Program-made: the position numbers and the translations under genes
Shown: positions 43,800 through 52,881 of the stretch, one piece after another
Position numbering within the stretch: the first letter of the stretch is position 1
Layout of the letters: each line of letters starts with the position of its first letter
Notes under the pieces: model-generated
Seen by the model: only the letters and a program-made list of their open reading frames with translations
Database searches by the model: none
What the model was told of the DNA's origin: nothing
NCBI GenBank assembly: GCA_025058515.1
Contig: JANXDW010000001.1
Span: forward strand, 1 to 52,881
DNA length: 52,881 nucleotides
From: Aigarchaeota archaeon
GTDB taxonomy: Archaea; Thermoproteota; Nitrososphaeria_A; Caldarchaeales; Wolframiiraptoraceae
Direction of reading: 5' to 3'

Positions 43800-44222
43800 A
43801 TGGTTCAACTAACGAACTATGAACTGATCAATATCTTGAAAGAGAACTCGAGGATCTCTTTTAAAGAATTAGCTAGAATTTTTGGGGTTACAGATACAGC
43901 TATCAGGAAGAGGTTGAAGAGATTGGAGGTTGAAGGTATAATCAAGAAGTATACCATAGAGATCGATATGAAGAAGTTGGGGTATAATGTTCATGCACTT
44001 ATAGGTTTAGATGTTAAACCAGAGAGATTATTTGGAGTAATTGAGGTATTGAAGAATATGAGTGAGGTCTCCAATTTATATTCTACATCGGGAGACCACA
44101 TGATAATGATTGAATGCTGGTTCGAGAATTCTAACAAGCTCTCAGAGTACATTAAGAAGTTAAACGATTTAGAAGGAGTAACGAGAGTCTGTCCAACAAT
44201 AATACTAGAAAAGTTAAAGTAA
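43800..44222 (+). CDS. Lrp/AsnC-family transcriptional regulator
   Basis: [48 protein letters not shown]. Confidence 0.95.
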   Translation: MVQLTNYELINILKENSRISFKELARIFGVTDTAIRKRLKRLEVEGIIKKYTIEIDMKKLGYNVHALIGLDVKPERLFGVIEVLKNMSEVSNLYSTSGDHMIMIECWFENSNKLSEYIKKLNDLEGVTRVCPTIILEKLK

Positions 44223-44285
44223 AATTACGATAAAGACAGTATTCACATTAGATTGAGCTGTTATCTAAAGGAGCCTCATCAGATC

Positions 44286-45698
44286 TTAAACCATTGGGAT
44301 AAGTCTTACAGCTCTCTCATCATCAACTGGCTCAACGACGTAAAGAGGTGTAACAGGCTTCACACCGTAAAAAACTGTTCTACTGAGTGTCTTTGTAAGC
44401 TTGAAATGGAAGTCTGCGAGAGGTGAGATCCTCTCAATAATCCATGGATAGATTGGTTCATGAATCCAGACTGATAACCCGCCTAAACTCTTAGTTAAGT
44501 TAGTTACAAAGTACACAGCATCTAACATTTCTTCTCTAAATCTATAAGCTAGTTTATCAACTCCTAGAATTATCAATGGTGGAGTACCGATAGTTCTCAT
44601 AAACTTATCTGATATATTCCGTATCTTCTCGTTGAAGTCTCCAAGGTCCAGTAAGTCGATCTTCTGAATATAAGTCGAGGGCGTATCTTTCTCTTCTATA
44701 TCGCTCAAAACAATTAGATACTTATCTATGATCTCGGAAGATATATTGAACAATTTGTGAAAATCGTGAATATAGGGAAGACTTATCCGAACACTTGGAA
44801 GCCATATTACAGGTCTTCTCTTTTTAAGATAACTTACGTAGATACATGAAGTAACTTGAATACGCTCATATATAGTCAATTTTGGATCTATTTCAAATAA
44901 TACAATAGAGCCTTTTGGAAATCCACCTATCTCTTCATCTAAGTCTTGTATACCTGATGTGTATCCTTCCTCAGGATCAGGAGGTGGCTCGTACCTTTTC
45001 TTTAGATGGGTAGAGCTTATCCTTATTGGTTTGAAGAGGTGGAAACCTTTATGAAGACTGAAAAGAATACTTTGTTCTTTAACCTCGGTGCCTCTCATCT
45101 TGACTATATTCATCTCTCTAACTAGTTTATCTTCAAACTTAGTTCTCCTAAATATGATTACTCCATCTGAGATAAAATCTTCATACTCGTATTCACTCTC
45201 ATCTCTTGAGACTTCTTTAATTAGAATAGTCGTGCAATCAAGCTGTCTAGCTAGCCTAGATAATAGAGAGTGGAGAAAGACTCTAGACTCTGAAGGCGAC
45301 TTAAACATCTGCTTCATCGCTGTAAATGAATCTATTACAAGCCTCTTCGCACCAATAGATTCTACTGCATCGATTATTTCAGCAGCAGACATACTCATTC
45401 CAGGTTCTAAAAGCGTAGGGATAGAGAGATACTTGAACATCTTTCTATCTTCTAAAATCTTGAAATCTAATCCGAAGTTCATCATATACTCATAGAATCT
45501 TTCTTCATCTTCTAGAAAAGATGCATATACTCCTGGCTCATTATACTTTACTATACCATTGTAGATAAGAGTTGCAGCAAATGCTGATTTACCTGTTCCA
45601 GGATTACCTGCTAAGGTTATCAGACCACCTCGTGGAAACCCTCCTATAATCTCATCTAACACTTCTAAACCTGTTGGAGCCATGATAGGCTTCTTCAT
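44286..45698 (-). CDS. KaiC-like RecA-superfamily ATPase, two domains, second degenerate
   Basis: Domain 1 GGLITLAGNPGTGKSAFAATL + RLVIDSFTAM; domain 2 TSGIQDLDEEIGGFPKGSIVLFEIDPKLTIYERIQ lacks the P-loop. Confidence 0.88.
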   Translation of the reverse strand: MKKPIMAPTGLEVLDEIIGGFPRGGLITLAGNPGTGKSAFAATLIYNGIVKYNEPGVYASFLEDEERFYEYMMNFGLDFKILEDRKMFKYLSIPTLLEPGMSMSAAEIIDAVESIGAKRLVIDSFTAMKQMFKSPSESRVFLHSLLSRLARQLDCTTILIKEVSRDESEYEYEDFISDGVIIFRRTKFEDKLVREMNIVKMRGTEVKEQSILFSLHKGFHLFKPIRISSTHLKKRYEPPPDPEEGYTSGIQDLDEEIGGFPKGSIVLFEIDPKLTIYERIQVTSCIYVSYLKKRRPVIWLPSVRISLPYIHDFHKLFNISSEIIDKYLIVLSDIEEKDTPSTYIQKIDLLDLGDFNEKIRNISDKFMRTIGTPPLIILGVDKLAYRFREEMLDAVYFVTNLTKSLGGLSVWIHEPIYPWIIERISPLADFHFKLTKTLSRTVFYGVKPVTPLYVVEPVDDERAVRLIPMV

Positions 45699-46045
45699 CT
45701 TAACCCACCTCTAAAACTTCTCAGAAGCTTCCGACGGAAAGATTCATCATCTTTACTTATTAATTCTAAGAATTCTTTAGGAGTAATTCCCGTTATTCTA
45801 CCTTCATCGATTAATTTTGATACTACTATCTTCAATATAGCGTCTGCACCAGACCCGAGGAAACTCCTTAAAGCATTATAGAAAACATTTGGAGAATAAT
45901 AAAATACTTCATACATATCTCTTCCAAGTTTCCTATTTAAGTGATGTTCAAGAGCGGTTAATCCAGAAGGTCCTAATAGTGAAGCAATACCATAGATTAA
46001 AGTATTTTTAACATATTTGAACAGATGATCATCAGGACCTTCCAT
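45695..46045 (-). CDS. small conserved-looking helical protein (NitrOD5-like, tentative) coupled to the KaiC-like gene
   Basis: 4-bp overlap with the downstream ATPase; ALEHHLNRKLGRDMYEVFYYSPNVFYNAL. Confidence 0.55.
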   Translation of the reverse strand: MEGPDDHLFKYVKNTLIYGIASLLGPSGLTALEHHLNRKLGRDMYEVFYYSPNVFYNALRSFLGSGADAILKIVVSKLIDEGRITGITPKEFLELISKDDESFRRKLLRSFRGGLR

Positions 46046-46214
46046 GAAACTCGATTATTATAACATTAAAGAAATTTAAAAGTTTTTGTAAAAACGTCTC
46101 AATATTTTATAGTGAGTAATATGCTGTCTCTATGGTTTGGCCAAATACAAAGTGTATGTTATTTCTCTTTAGTCTCTATACTCTCTATAAGTAAAATCAC
46201 AGGATAAAGATTAA

Positions 46215-46628
46215 TCACTCAATGCAGCTCTCACAACATGATTTATTGATTAAGTTTAAAGCTGCTAACAATCCAGCTTTTACTATTAACTCTGAGTTTA
46301 TCGTCTCGTATACCCTGCCGTTTAACTCAATTGTTCTACACTCGTAAGGACTACATATATCGCAGCACGGGCTTTTCCCAACACTACCTCTTAGCCAATC
46401 TTCTATTAATTTTTCATTAATCCAAATCTTATTAGACTCTAAAGGATTCTTATGAAAATCATCGATCGAGAGTTCAACTTTCTCTAGAACCACCTTTATT
46501 CCAAATGGTTTAAGAATATCTTGAAGAATAGCTACTGCTTTTTCTAACTCTTCACCCGTTGATTCACATCTTTGACATGTCTGCTGATCGTCTACAAGCC
46601 TTTGCCACTTAATTTTTAGCATCTTCAA
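46215..46628 (-). CDS. DUF2703-like cysteine-rich protein
   Basis: CQRCESTGEELEKAVAILQDILKPFGIKVVLEKVEL; IWINEKLIEDWL; CCDIC. Confidence 0.7.
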   Translation of the reverse strand: MKMLKIKWQRLVDDQQTCQRCESTGEELEKAVAILQDILKPFGIKVVLEKVELSIDDFHKNPLESNKIWINEKLIEDWLRGSVGKSPCCDICSPYECRTIELNGRVYETINSELIVKAGLLAALNLINKSCCESCIE

Positions 46629-46812
46629 CTTTCATAAATATATCTAAAACACCTCTATAAATCTCTTAAATTAGTATTGAAATACACATATATCTAGACC
46701 TCAGAAACAAACAACATTACATCTTTCGAAAATCTACTCTTAGAAGTAGTAAGTATACCTAAACGTCTGCAAATTTCTACAAGTTAAGAAAGTTTTCAGA
46801 ACTCTGTAGTGA

Positions 46813-46878
46813 GTAGAGGGGTCGGCTCGGCTCTTCCACCATCACAACTCAGTCTGGGGCAGCAGCCTCATCCCCTAC
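46813..46878 (-). ncRNA. candidate C/D-box-like small RNA
   Basis: GC-rich islet. Minus strand: GTAG-G-GGGATGA(C-like)-15 nt-CTGA(D')-GTT-GTGATGG(C'-like)-13 nt-CCGA(D-like)-CCCCT-CTAC; TATA-like CTTAAAAAT at 46899-46907, ~25 bp upstream. Confidence 0.45.
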
Positions 46879-46996
46879 AGATAGATATCCATGATACGAT
46901 TTTTAAGTATTTGCTTTGTAGAAGCTTTACCTATGATAGTTTTTCCAATATCCTAAGCTTTAAAATAAGATATGTTTATACTGAGGTTTGTAAGTA

Positions 46997-47488
46997 ATGT
47001 TTCTGTCGTGGTGTTCATTTTTGAAGATTAGATTTAATCTAAATGGAAGAGTAGTTGAAGTTGATGCTCCACCAAGTACCATTCTTCTAGATTTATTGAG
47101 AGAAGAGCTTAGGATAACAAGCGTTAAGAGAGGATGTGAAATTGGAGAATGTGGTGCATGCACAGTACTATTAGATGGTAAACCTGTCAATAGTTGCTTA
47201 ATACTCGCTCCGATGATAGACGGTAAGACAATCATAACCGTAGAAGGATTAGCGAAAGATGGTGAGCTACATCCACTTCAAGAAGCATTTATAGAAGAAT
47301 TCGCTCTCCAATGTGGATACTGCACCCCAGGTATACTATTGACTGCGAAAGCGCTCCTAGATATCAACCCGAGACCAACTATACACGAGATAAAAGAAGC
47401 TCTTGTAGGAAACATATGTAGATGTGGAGCATACCAGCAAATAATTAATGCAATAATTAAAGCATCACAAAAACTTCGTAGAACTTAG
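46997..47488 (+). CDS. 2x[2Fe-2S] small subunit of xanthine dehydrogenase-family hydroxylase, copy 1
   Basis: CEIGECGACTVLLDG; QCGYCTPGILL; GNICRCGAY. Confidence 0.94.
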   Translation: MFLSWCSFLKIRFNLNGRVVEVDAPPSTILLDLLREELRITSVKRGCEIGECGACTVLLDGKPVNSCLILAPMIDGKTIITVEGLAKDGELHPLQEAFIEEFALQCGYCTPGILLTAKALLDINPRPTIHEIKEALVGNICRCGAYQQIINAIIKASQKLRRT

Positions 47489-47527
47489 AATAATTAAGAT
47501 AAGTATCCCTATGAAGTTGGTGGATCC

Positions 47528-48133
47528 ATGACTCTAAAGGTTGCGCTAGTAATACTTGCAGCTGGAAAGTCGACTAGGTTTCCAGGGAACAAGCTCTTAG
47601 CAAAAATTAAAGGAGAATCTATTATCGAGAAGATTGTTAAAACAGGGTTAAGATCTAAAGTAGATATGATAATAGTGGTTACAGGTTATGAAGCAGATAA
47701 GATAAGAAAAGAAGTAGAGAAGTTGGGAAATGATAGAATTAAGATAGTATATAACCCTGATTATGAAGAAGGTCAGAGCACCTCAGTAAAGCTTGGAGTA
47801 AGAGAAGTGATAGGAAAAGTAGAAGCAGTCATGATTCATCCAGCAGACGTAGCATTAATCAATCCAGAAGATATCAATAGATTGATAGAAGTATTTCAGA
47901 TAACGAGTGCACCGATAGTAGTTGCCTCTCATCGTGGGAGACGTGGACACCCTATACTCTTTTCCAACAAAATTCATGAAGAGATAATGATGATAAGAGA
48001 AGAAAAACGTGGTCTCAAGGAAATAGTGGAGAAGTATAGAGAAGATACTGTAGAGGTGGAGTCAAGTAGGTTTACGATTATAGATATAGATACTCCTGAA
48101 GATCTTAAAAAGGTTTTGGAGAACCTTCAATAA
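47528..48133 (+). CDS. MobA/MocA-like NTP transferase
   Basis: LAAGKSTRFPGNKLLAKIKGESIIEKIV; HPADVALINPEDINRLI; GRRGHPILFS. Confidence 0.9.
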   Translation: MTLKVALVILAAGKSTRFPGNKLLAKIKGESIIEKIVKTGLRSKVDMIIVVTGYEADKIRKEVEKLGNDRIKIVYNPDYEEGQSTSVKLGVREVIGKVEAVMIHPADVALINPEDINRLIEVFQITSAPIVVASHRGRRGHPILFSNKIHEEIMMIREEKRGLKEIVEKYREDTVEVESSRFTIIDIDTPEDLKKVLENLQ

Positions 48134-48201
48134 CAATTACGCAACCATTAATACAATCTTCTCTAGTATATTAGGAAGATTAATAAGAGAGCTTAGAAAA
48201 A

Positions 48202-50595
48202 ATGACTTTAGAGCTTATGAGTTATCATGTTATAGGGAAGAAGACTATTAGGAAAGATGGTGTCGCTAAAGTCACTGGACGTGAGAAGTACGCTTCAGAC
48301 ATATATCTTCCAAACATGCTTTATGCAAGAGTTCTAAAGAGCCCATATCCACATGCAAGAGTGAAGAGTATAGATACCAGTGAAGCAGAGAAGATAGGTG
48401 CAGTAGTAATCACGTTTAAGGATGTACCAGATATATTGTTCTGCCCTAGGCTTGTAAGTACTCCTGAAGCAACATACAAAGATTGGAGAGTCTTAACAGA
48501 TAAACCATCATATGTTGGTGAACCAATAGCCGCAGTAGCTGCAGAGACAGAAGAGATAGCTCAGAAGGCTATAGAATTGATAAAGGTAGAATACGAGGTG
48601 TTCGAGCCTAGCTTCGACCCTCTTGAATCAATGAAGGATGGTAAGCCTAAGATACATGAAAAGATAATATTAAATGATAAAGAGGTAATAATCGAGAACA
48701 ATATTGCTTGTAAACTCGAGCTTCAAGAAGGAGATCTAGAAGAAGCATTCAAGAACTCAGACGTAATTATCGAGAGAGAGTTTAAGACTAATAGAGGATA
48801 TCATAACCAGCTTGAGCCTAAGACTGCTATTGTAAACCCTGAACCAGATGGAGGCTTAACAATATGGTGTACGACCCAGAGTATACATAATACGAGACTA
48901 CTGATAAGCGAGATCTTCAAGATACCTATAAGCAAGATAAATGTAAAGAAGGTTGCTCTAGGTGGAGGATTCGGCTCAAGTATACAAACCAATATAGTTG
49001 TACCGATCGCTGTGGCATTAGCACTAAAAGCTAGAAGACCTGTGAGATTAGCTTACACAAAAGAAGAAGATATGCATGAACACAGTAGTTATCAGATGAT
49101 ATTCAAGTTCAAGATAGGTGCAAAGAAAGATGGAAGGCTCACAGGTGGATACATGATAAATATAATGGATATAGGTGCACACCAAATCCAAGCATATCCA
49201 CTACTGGGAACATGTGCAGGATGGTGGGTTTCTCTCTACAAGCTTCAAGCTATGAAATACTCTGGGATAGCGGTCTACACAAATAAGGTACCATCATGTG
49301 CGTATAGAGGATATGGAAACCCTCAAGTTACATGGGCCGTTGAGACAATAATGGATGAGTTAGCAGAGATTCTAGGAATAGATCCAATAGAGATAAGATT
49401 GATAAACTATATTGGAGAAGGAGATCTATTCTGGGGTCAGGGACCTACCGTTAAGTCTGTAATCAAAAGTTGCGGTGTAGAGGAGATATTGAAGAAAGGA
49501 GCACTACTCATAGGGTGGAAAGATAGACCTAGACCAAGAGATCAGAAGGGGAGGTTTAGAAGAGGGATAGGTATGGCTAGAGGCTACCATACATCTAGTG
49601 CAGGTGCACCGATATCAAGCCAAGTAATCGATTACTCTGGAGCAATTTTGAAAGTAAACGAAGATGGGACGATCGATTACATTACTGCTATGGTAGACCA
49701 TGGAGGTGGGACGCTGGAAGCACATGCTAAGATAATAGCGGAGGAGATCGGGGTCCCTCTAAAAAACGTAAACATAGTTTCAGCTGATACTCAGACAACA
49801 GTATACGATGTATGTACACATGCTTCGAGAGGGATATACGCTGGAGGTGGAGCAGCACTAAACGCTGCTAGACAAGTTAAAAAGAAGATACTAGAATTAG
49901 CTTCAAGAATCTTGGACGCCTACCCCCATTCTCTTAAGATAAGACCAGATGAAGAGAGAGGTCAGGGAATAGTCTACGTGGAGGGATCTTCTAGGAAAGA
50001 GATAACGATAGGTGAGTTGGCCACTCTTGCAAGGATAAAGAATTGGGGAACAATTGCTGCAGTAGAGAGCTATCGACCCCCAGCCTGCCCACCACATTTC
50101 ACAGGATACTTCGTAGAAGTATTAGTAGATACTGAGACCGGCATGGTTAAGCCTCTTAAAGTTGTAATCGGAGCAGATGTCGGTACATTGATAAATCCAG
50201 ATCTTGCTGAAGGACAGTTACATGGTGGATTCATGATGGGTTGGAGTAGAGCAATACTGGAAAATCTAAACTATAGTAAGGATCTAGGAGACATGGAGTG
50301 TAAAGGTTTCATAATAGATTACAAGATGCCTACTGTCATGGACATACCAGATGAGATCAAAACCTTCTTCGTAGAGACTTACGAGCCTACTGGACCATTT
50401 GGAGCAAAAGGACTTGGTGAAGGAGCACAGAACCCAGCTATAGCAGCAATAGCCAACGCTATCTACAACGCTATAGGTATAAGATTTTATGAACTACCGA
50501 TCACTCCTGAAAAGATCTTAGAGAAACTAAAGCAGAGTAAAGAAATTGAGAAACTAGATTTAGAGAAGGAAGTTGTTAAGAGTGAGGTTGCATGA
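48202..50595 (+). CDS. molybdopterin-binding large subunit, xanthine dehydrogenase family
   Basis: KDGVAKVTGREKYASDIYLPNMLYARVLKSPYPHARV; AYRGYGNPQVTW; AKGLGEGAQNPA. Confidence 0.95.
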   Translation: MTLELMSYHVIGKKTIRKDGVAKVTGREKYASDIYLPNMLYARVLKSPYPHARVKSIDTSEAEKIGAVVITFKDVPDILFCPRLVSTPEATYKDWRVLTDKPSYVGEPIAAVAAETEEIAQKAIELIKVEYEVFEPSFDPLESMKDGKPKIHEKIILNDKEVIIENNIACKLELQEGDLEEAFKNSDVIIEREFKTNRGYHNQLEPKTAIVNPEPDGGLTIWCTTQSIHNTRLLISEIFKIPISKINVKKVALGGGFGSSIQTNIVVPIAVALALKARRPVRLAYTKEEDMHEHSSYQMIFKFKIGAKKDGRLTGGYMINIMDIGAHQIQAYPLLGTCAGWWVSLYKLQAMKYSGIAVYTNKVPSCAYRGYGNPQVTWAVETIMDELAEILGIDPIEIRLINYIGEGDLFWGQGPTVKSVIKSCGVEEILKKGALLIGWKDRPRPRDQKGRFRRGIGMARGYHTSSAGAPISSQVIDYSGAILKVNEDGTIDYITAMVDHGGGTLEAHAKIIAEEIGVPLKNVNIVSADTQTTVYDVCTHASRGIYAGGGAALNAARQVKKKILELASRILDAYPHSLKIRPDEERGQGIVYVEGSSRKEITIGELATLARIKNWGTIAAVESYRPPACPPHFTGYFVEVLVDTETGMVKPLKVVIGADVGTLINPDLAEGQLHGGFMMGWSRAILENLNYSKDLGDMECKGFIIDYKMPTVMDIPDEIKTFFVETYEPTGPFGAKGLGEGAQNPAIAAIANAIYNAIGIRFYELPITPEKILEKLKQSKEIEKLDLEKEVVKSEVA

Positions 50596-51494
50596 GAGCA
50601 GATTACGTAAATATAGTCAATACCCACATCGTTCCAGTTAAGCTGACCTACCACGCTCCAAAAAGCATAGAAGAATCACTAAGATTATTAGCTAATTATA
50701 GAAAGAAGGCCAGGATACTTGCAGGAGGAACTGACTTAGTAGTAGATATGAAGCTCCGTAGGAAAGAACCTGAACATATAATTAGCTTAAAGAAGATTAA
50801 GGAGTTAGATTATATTGTAGATGATGGCTCGGCTGTAAGAGTAGGAGCAGCGACAAAGTTGAGGACTATCGAGAAGAATAAGATTATCCGAGAAAGATTC
50901 CAAGCACTATACGAAGCCGTGAGATCGATTGGGTCAATACAAGTAAGAAATATGGGGACATTAGTTGGAAATATATGTAATGCGAGTCCAGCGGCTGATA
51001 CTGCTCCACCACTGCTCATATTCAATGCTACCGTTATTGCCAAGAGCTTAAATGGAGAGAGAACTATCCCAATAAATAAATTCTTCAAAGGTCCTGGTAT
51101 AACCAGTCTAGAAGATAATGAGATGGTTACCGAAGTAAGTATTCCCTATCCTCCCGAGAACTCTGGAAGCTCTTTCTTAAAGATAAGTAGAGTGGGCATG
51201 GACTTAGCTAAAGTAAATGTAGCAGTACTAGTAAAGCTAGATAAAGGAGTGGTTGAAGAATGTAGGATAGCGCTTGGAGCAGTTGCACCTACCCCGTTGA
51301 GAATATCCAAAGCTGAAGAATATCTTAGATATAAAAGTATTAATGAAGAGAATCTAAGAGTAGTCCAAGAAATCGTTGCAGAAGAAATTAAACCCATAAC
51401 AGATGTTAGGTCTACTGAATGGTATAGAAGAGAAGTCTCTAAGATTCTTGTAAGAGATGCTATAAAGCTCTCGGTAGAAAGGGTGAAAAAATGA
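50592..51494 (+). CDS. FAD-binding medium subunit, xanthine dehydrogenase family
   Basis: ILAGGTDLVVDMKLR; VRNMGTLVGNICNASPAADTAPPLL. Confidence 0.94.
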   Translation: MRADYVNIVNTHIVPVKLTYHAPKSIEESLRLLANYRKKARILAGGTDLVVDMKLRRKEPEHIISLKKIKELDYIVDDGSAVRVGAATKLRTIEKNKIIRERFQALYEAVRSIGSIQVRNMGTLVGNICNASPAADTAPPLLIFNATVIAKSLNGERTIPINKFFKGPGITSLEDNEMVTEVSIPYPPENSGSSFLKISRVGMDLAKVNVAVLVKLDKGVVEECRIALGAVAPTPLRISKAEEYLRYKSINEENLRVVQEIVAEEIKPITDVRSTEWYRREVSKILVRDAIKLSVERVKK

Positions 51495-51973
51495 AGATAA
51501 AGTTGATAGTAAATAATGTAGAGAAGACTTTGGATGTTGAGCCGAATGAACTTTTACTCAATGTACTTAGAGAGAAGTTAGGGTTAACTGGATCTAAATA
51601 TGGCTGCGGAATAGGAGAATGCGGAGCATGTACGGTATTGGTTGATGGAGAGCCGGTCCTCTCATGTCTAACCCTCGCAGTTGAGGTAGATGGAAGAGAG
51701 ATAACTACTGTTGAAGGACTTGATGTTAATGGAGAACTCGACCCAGTTCAAGAAGCCTTCCTAGAAGAAGGAGCAATCCAATGTGGATACTGTACCCCAG
51801 GATTCATAATGATTGCCAAGGCTCTACTTAGAGAGAATAAGAACCCATCAAGATCAGAGATCACTGAGTATATTAAAGGAAACCTATGTAGATGTACTGG
51901 ATACATAAACATAATAAAAGCAATACAGAAAGCTTCAGAGAAGATTGCATTAAGAGAGAGGAACATTATCTAG
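51491..51973 (+). CDS. 2x[2Fe-2S] small subunit, copy 2
   Basis: CGIGECGACTVLVDG; QCGYCTPGFIM; GNLCRCTGY; 4-bp overlap with the medium subunit gene. Confidence 0.95.
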   Translation: MKIKLIVNNVEKTLDVEPNELLLNVLREKLGLTGSKYGCGIGECGACTVLVDGEPVLSCLTLAVEVDGREITTVEGLDVNGELDPVQEAFLEEGAIQCGYCTPGFIMIAKALLRENKNPSRSEITEYIKGNLCRCTGYINIIKAIQKASEKIALRERNII

Positions 51974-52058
51974 ACTTAGTTCTTTCCTTAGAAGCTATTA
52001 CTCTAACCAGTTTTAGTAGAAAGAAAAGATTTTAAAAGAAGTATCCAGAGATATAGGT

Positions 52059-52463
52059 ATGTCAAGAGATCGTCCTACCGCTGCTTTCGCATTATCTCTT
52101 ATAGGAGGTATCTTCATTATAATTGGAAGTTTGGTTACAGCTTTAGTTACAGTACTCTTCGGTGGAGTCTTGATGCTTATACCGTTCGTGGGAGGTCTCG
52201 GAGCATTAATAATCGTGTTCGGAATAATTGGATTAGTATTCGGTATAATAACATTGATCGGAGCTACTATGATAAATTCAGGCGACCCATCTAAGGTTAG
52301 AACAGGTTCAATACTTGTTTTGATCTTCTCTATTCTAAGCCTCTTAACTGGTGGAGGATTCATAATAGGGTTTATACTAGCATTAATTGGAAGCATACTC
52401 GGACTGACTTGGAAGCCTTCTGAAAAACCAAGATATGAGTCACTGCCTCCACCACCTCCTTAA
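52059..52463 (+). CDS. small multi-TM membrane protein (DUF4064-like)
   Basis: Four hydrophobic segments, Gly-rich, Pro-rich tail. Confidence 0.55.
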   Translation: MSRDRPTAAFALSLIGGIFIIIGSLVTALVTVLFGGVLMLIPFVGGLGALIIVFGIIGLVFGIITLIGATMINSGDPSKVRTGSILVLIFSILSLLTGGGFIIGFILALIGSILGLTWKPSEKPRYESLPPPPP

Positions 52464-52501
52464 ATAATCTAAAAACCTAAATTATTTTTACAGTTTCTTC
52501 A

Positions 52502-52642
52502 TCAAGCGCTCGCAAGAGTCCTAATATATTCTCTAAGAGATTCTAGATCTCTATCAGATCCTTCAACCTTCATCGCCAGCTTAACAATTTTCTTAAATAA
52601 GAAAGTTCTTAAATAAGAAAGCTCGATTCCACACTCATGCAT
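52502..52642 (-). CDS. candidate 46-aa small ORF
   Basis: MHECGIELSYLRTFLFKKIVKLAMKVEGSDRDLESLREYIRTLASA*; codon choice (AGA, TCT, GAA) matches neighbours; contains a 16-bp tandem duplication. Confidence 0.35.
   Translation of the reverse strand: MHECGIELSYLRTFLFKKIVKLAMKVEGSDRDLESLREYIRTLASA
52590..52621. repeat. perfect tandem duplication of ttcttaaataagaaag (2 x 16 bp)
   Basis: Direct reading; each unit contains the inverted repeat TTCTTA-AA-TAAGAA. Confidence 0.9.
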
Positions 52643-52719
52643 AAACAAATCATATAGTTTTATCTAAATCTCTTTAGTTTCTAAAAGATAACCCTGTATA
52701 GATTATCTTGTTCAAGTTC

Positions 52720-52881
52720 TCATGATAGGAGAGTTAAATGCTTTAGTTCACCACCTCTCTGAATCTTTATCAACTCAGCTATTATCGATACCGCAATCTC
52801 TTCAGGGGTATCCGCTCCAATATCTATTCCCACAGGCATGTACACTCTACCCTTCAAGTCTTCATCTCTATAACCTTCTCC
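52720..52881 (-). CDS. XdhC/CoxI-family C-terminal fragment (N-terminal part outside the window)
   Basis: GEGYRDEDLKGRVYMPVGIDIGADTPEEIAVSIIAELIKIQRGGELKHLTLLS*; missed in the ORF track because the start lies off the edge. Confidence 0.88.
   Translation of the reverse strand, partial: GEGYRDEDLKGRVYMPVGIDIGADTPEEIAVSIIAELIKIQRGGELKHLTLLS

Overview
AT-rich archaeal chromosome segment, probably a thermophilic TACK lineage: archaeal-type r-proteins including S25e, Rpp29, RadA, Cdc48, Ogg2-type glycosylase, and a tRNA with an intron at 37/38. It starts inside a 16S rRNA gene (3' part only) with no 23S or tRNA directly downstream. Most of the window is housekeeping: ArgS, CDC48, guaB-purA-purB, RadA, TldD, apgM, a fragment of the S10/spc r-protein cluster, and aaRS-like and tRNA methyltransferase genes. 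Accessory or unusual parts: (i) a lone nuoJ1-nuoJ2-nuoK block; (ii) a ~4.5 kb segment bounded by two near-identical 94-bp repeats, one abutting an intron-containing tRNA-Arg gene, carrying a large membrane-anchored metzincin-like protein; (iii) an oxygen-related cluster of peroxiredoxin, CydA and a second CydA-like subunit (CydAA' type) with a divergent Lrp regulator; (iv) a two-domain KaiC-like ATPase coupled to a small partner gene; (v) a molybdenum hydroxylase cluster with two different 2Fe-2S subunits, a MocA-like nucleotidyltransferase and XdhC, whose large subunit lacks the CO dehydrogenase active-site motif; (vi) a short GC-rich intergenic islet with a well-placed TATA box that looks like a C/D-box-like small RNA. 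All family calls come from reading motifs; no database search was run.
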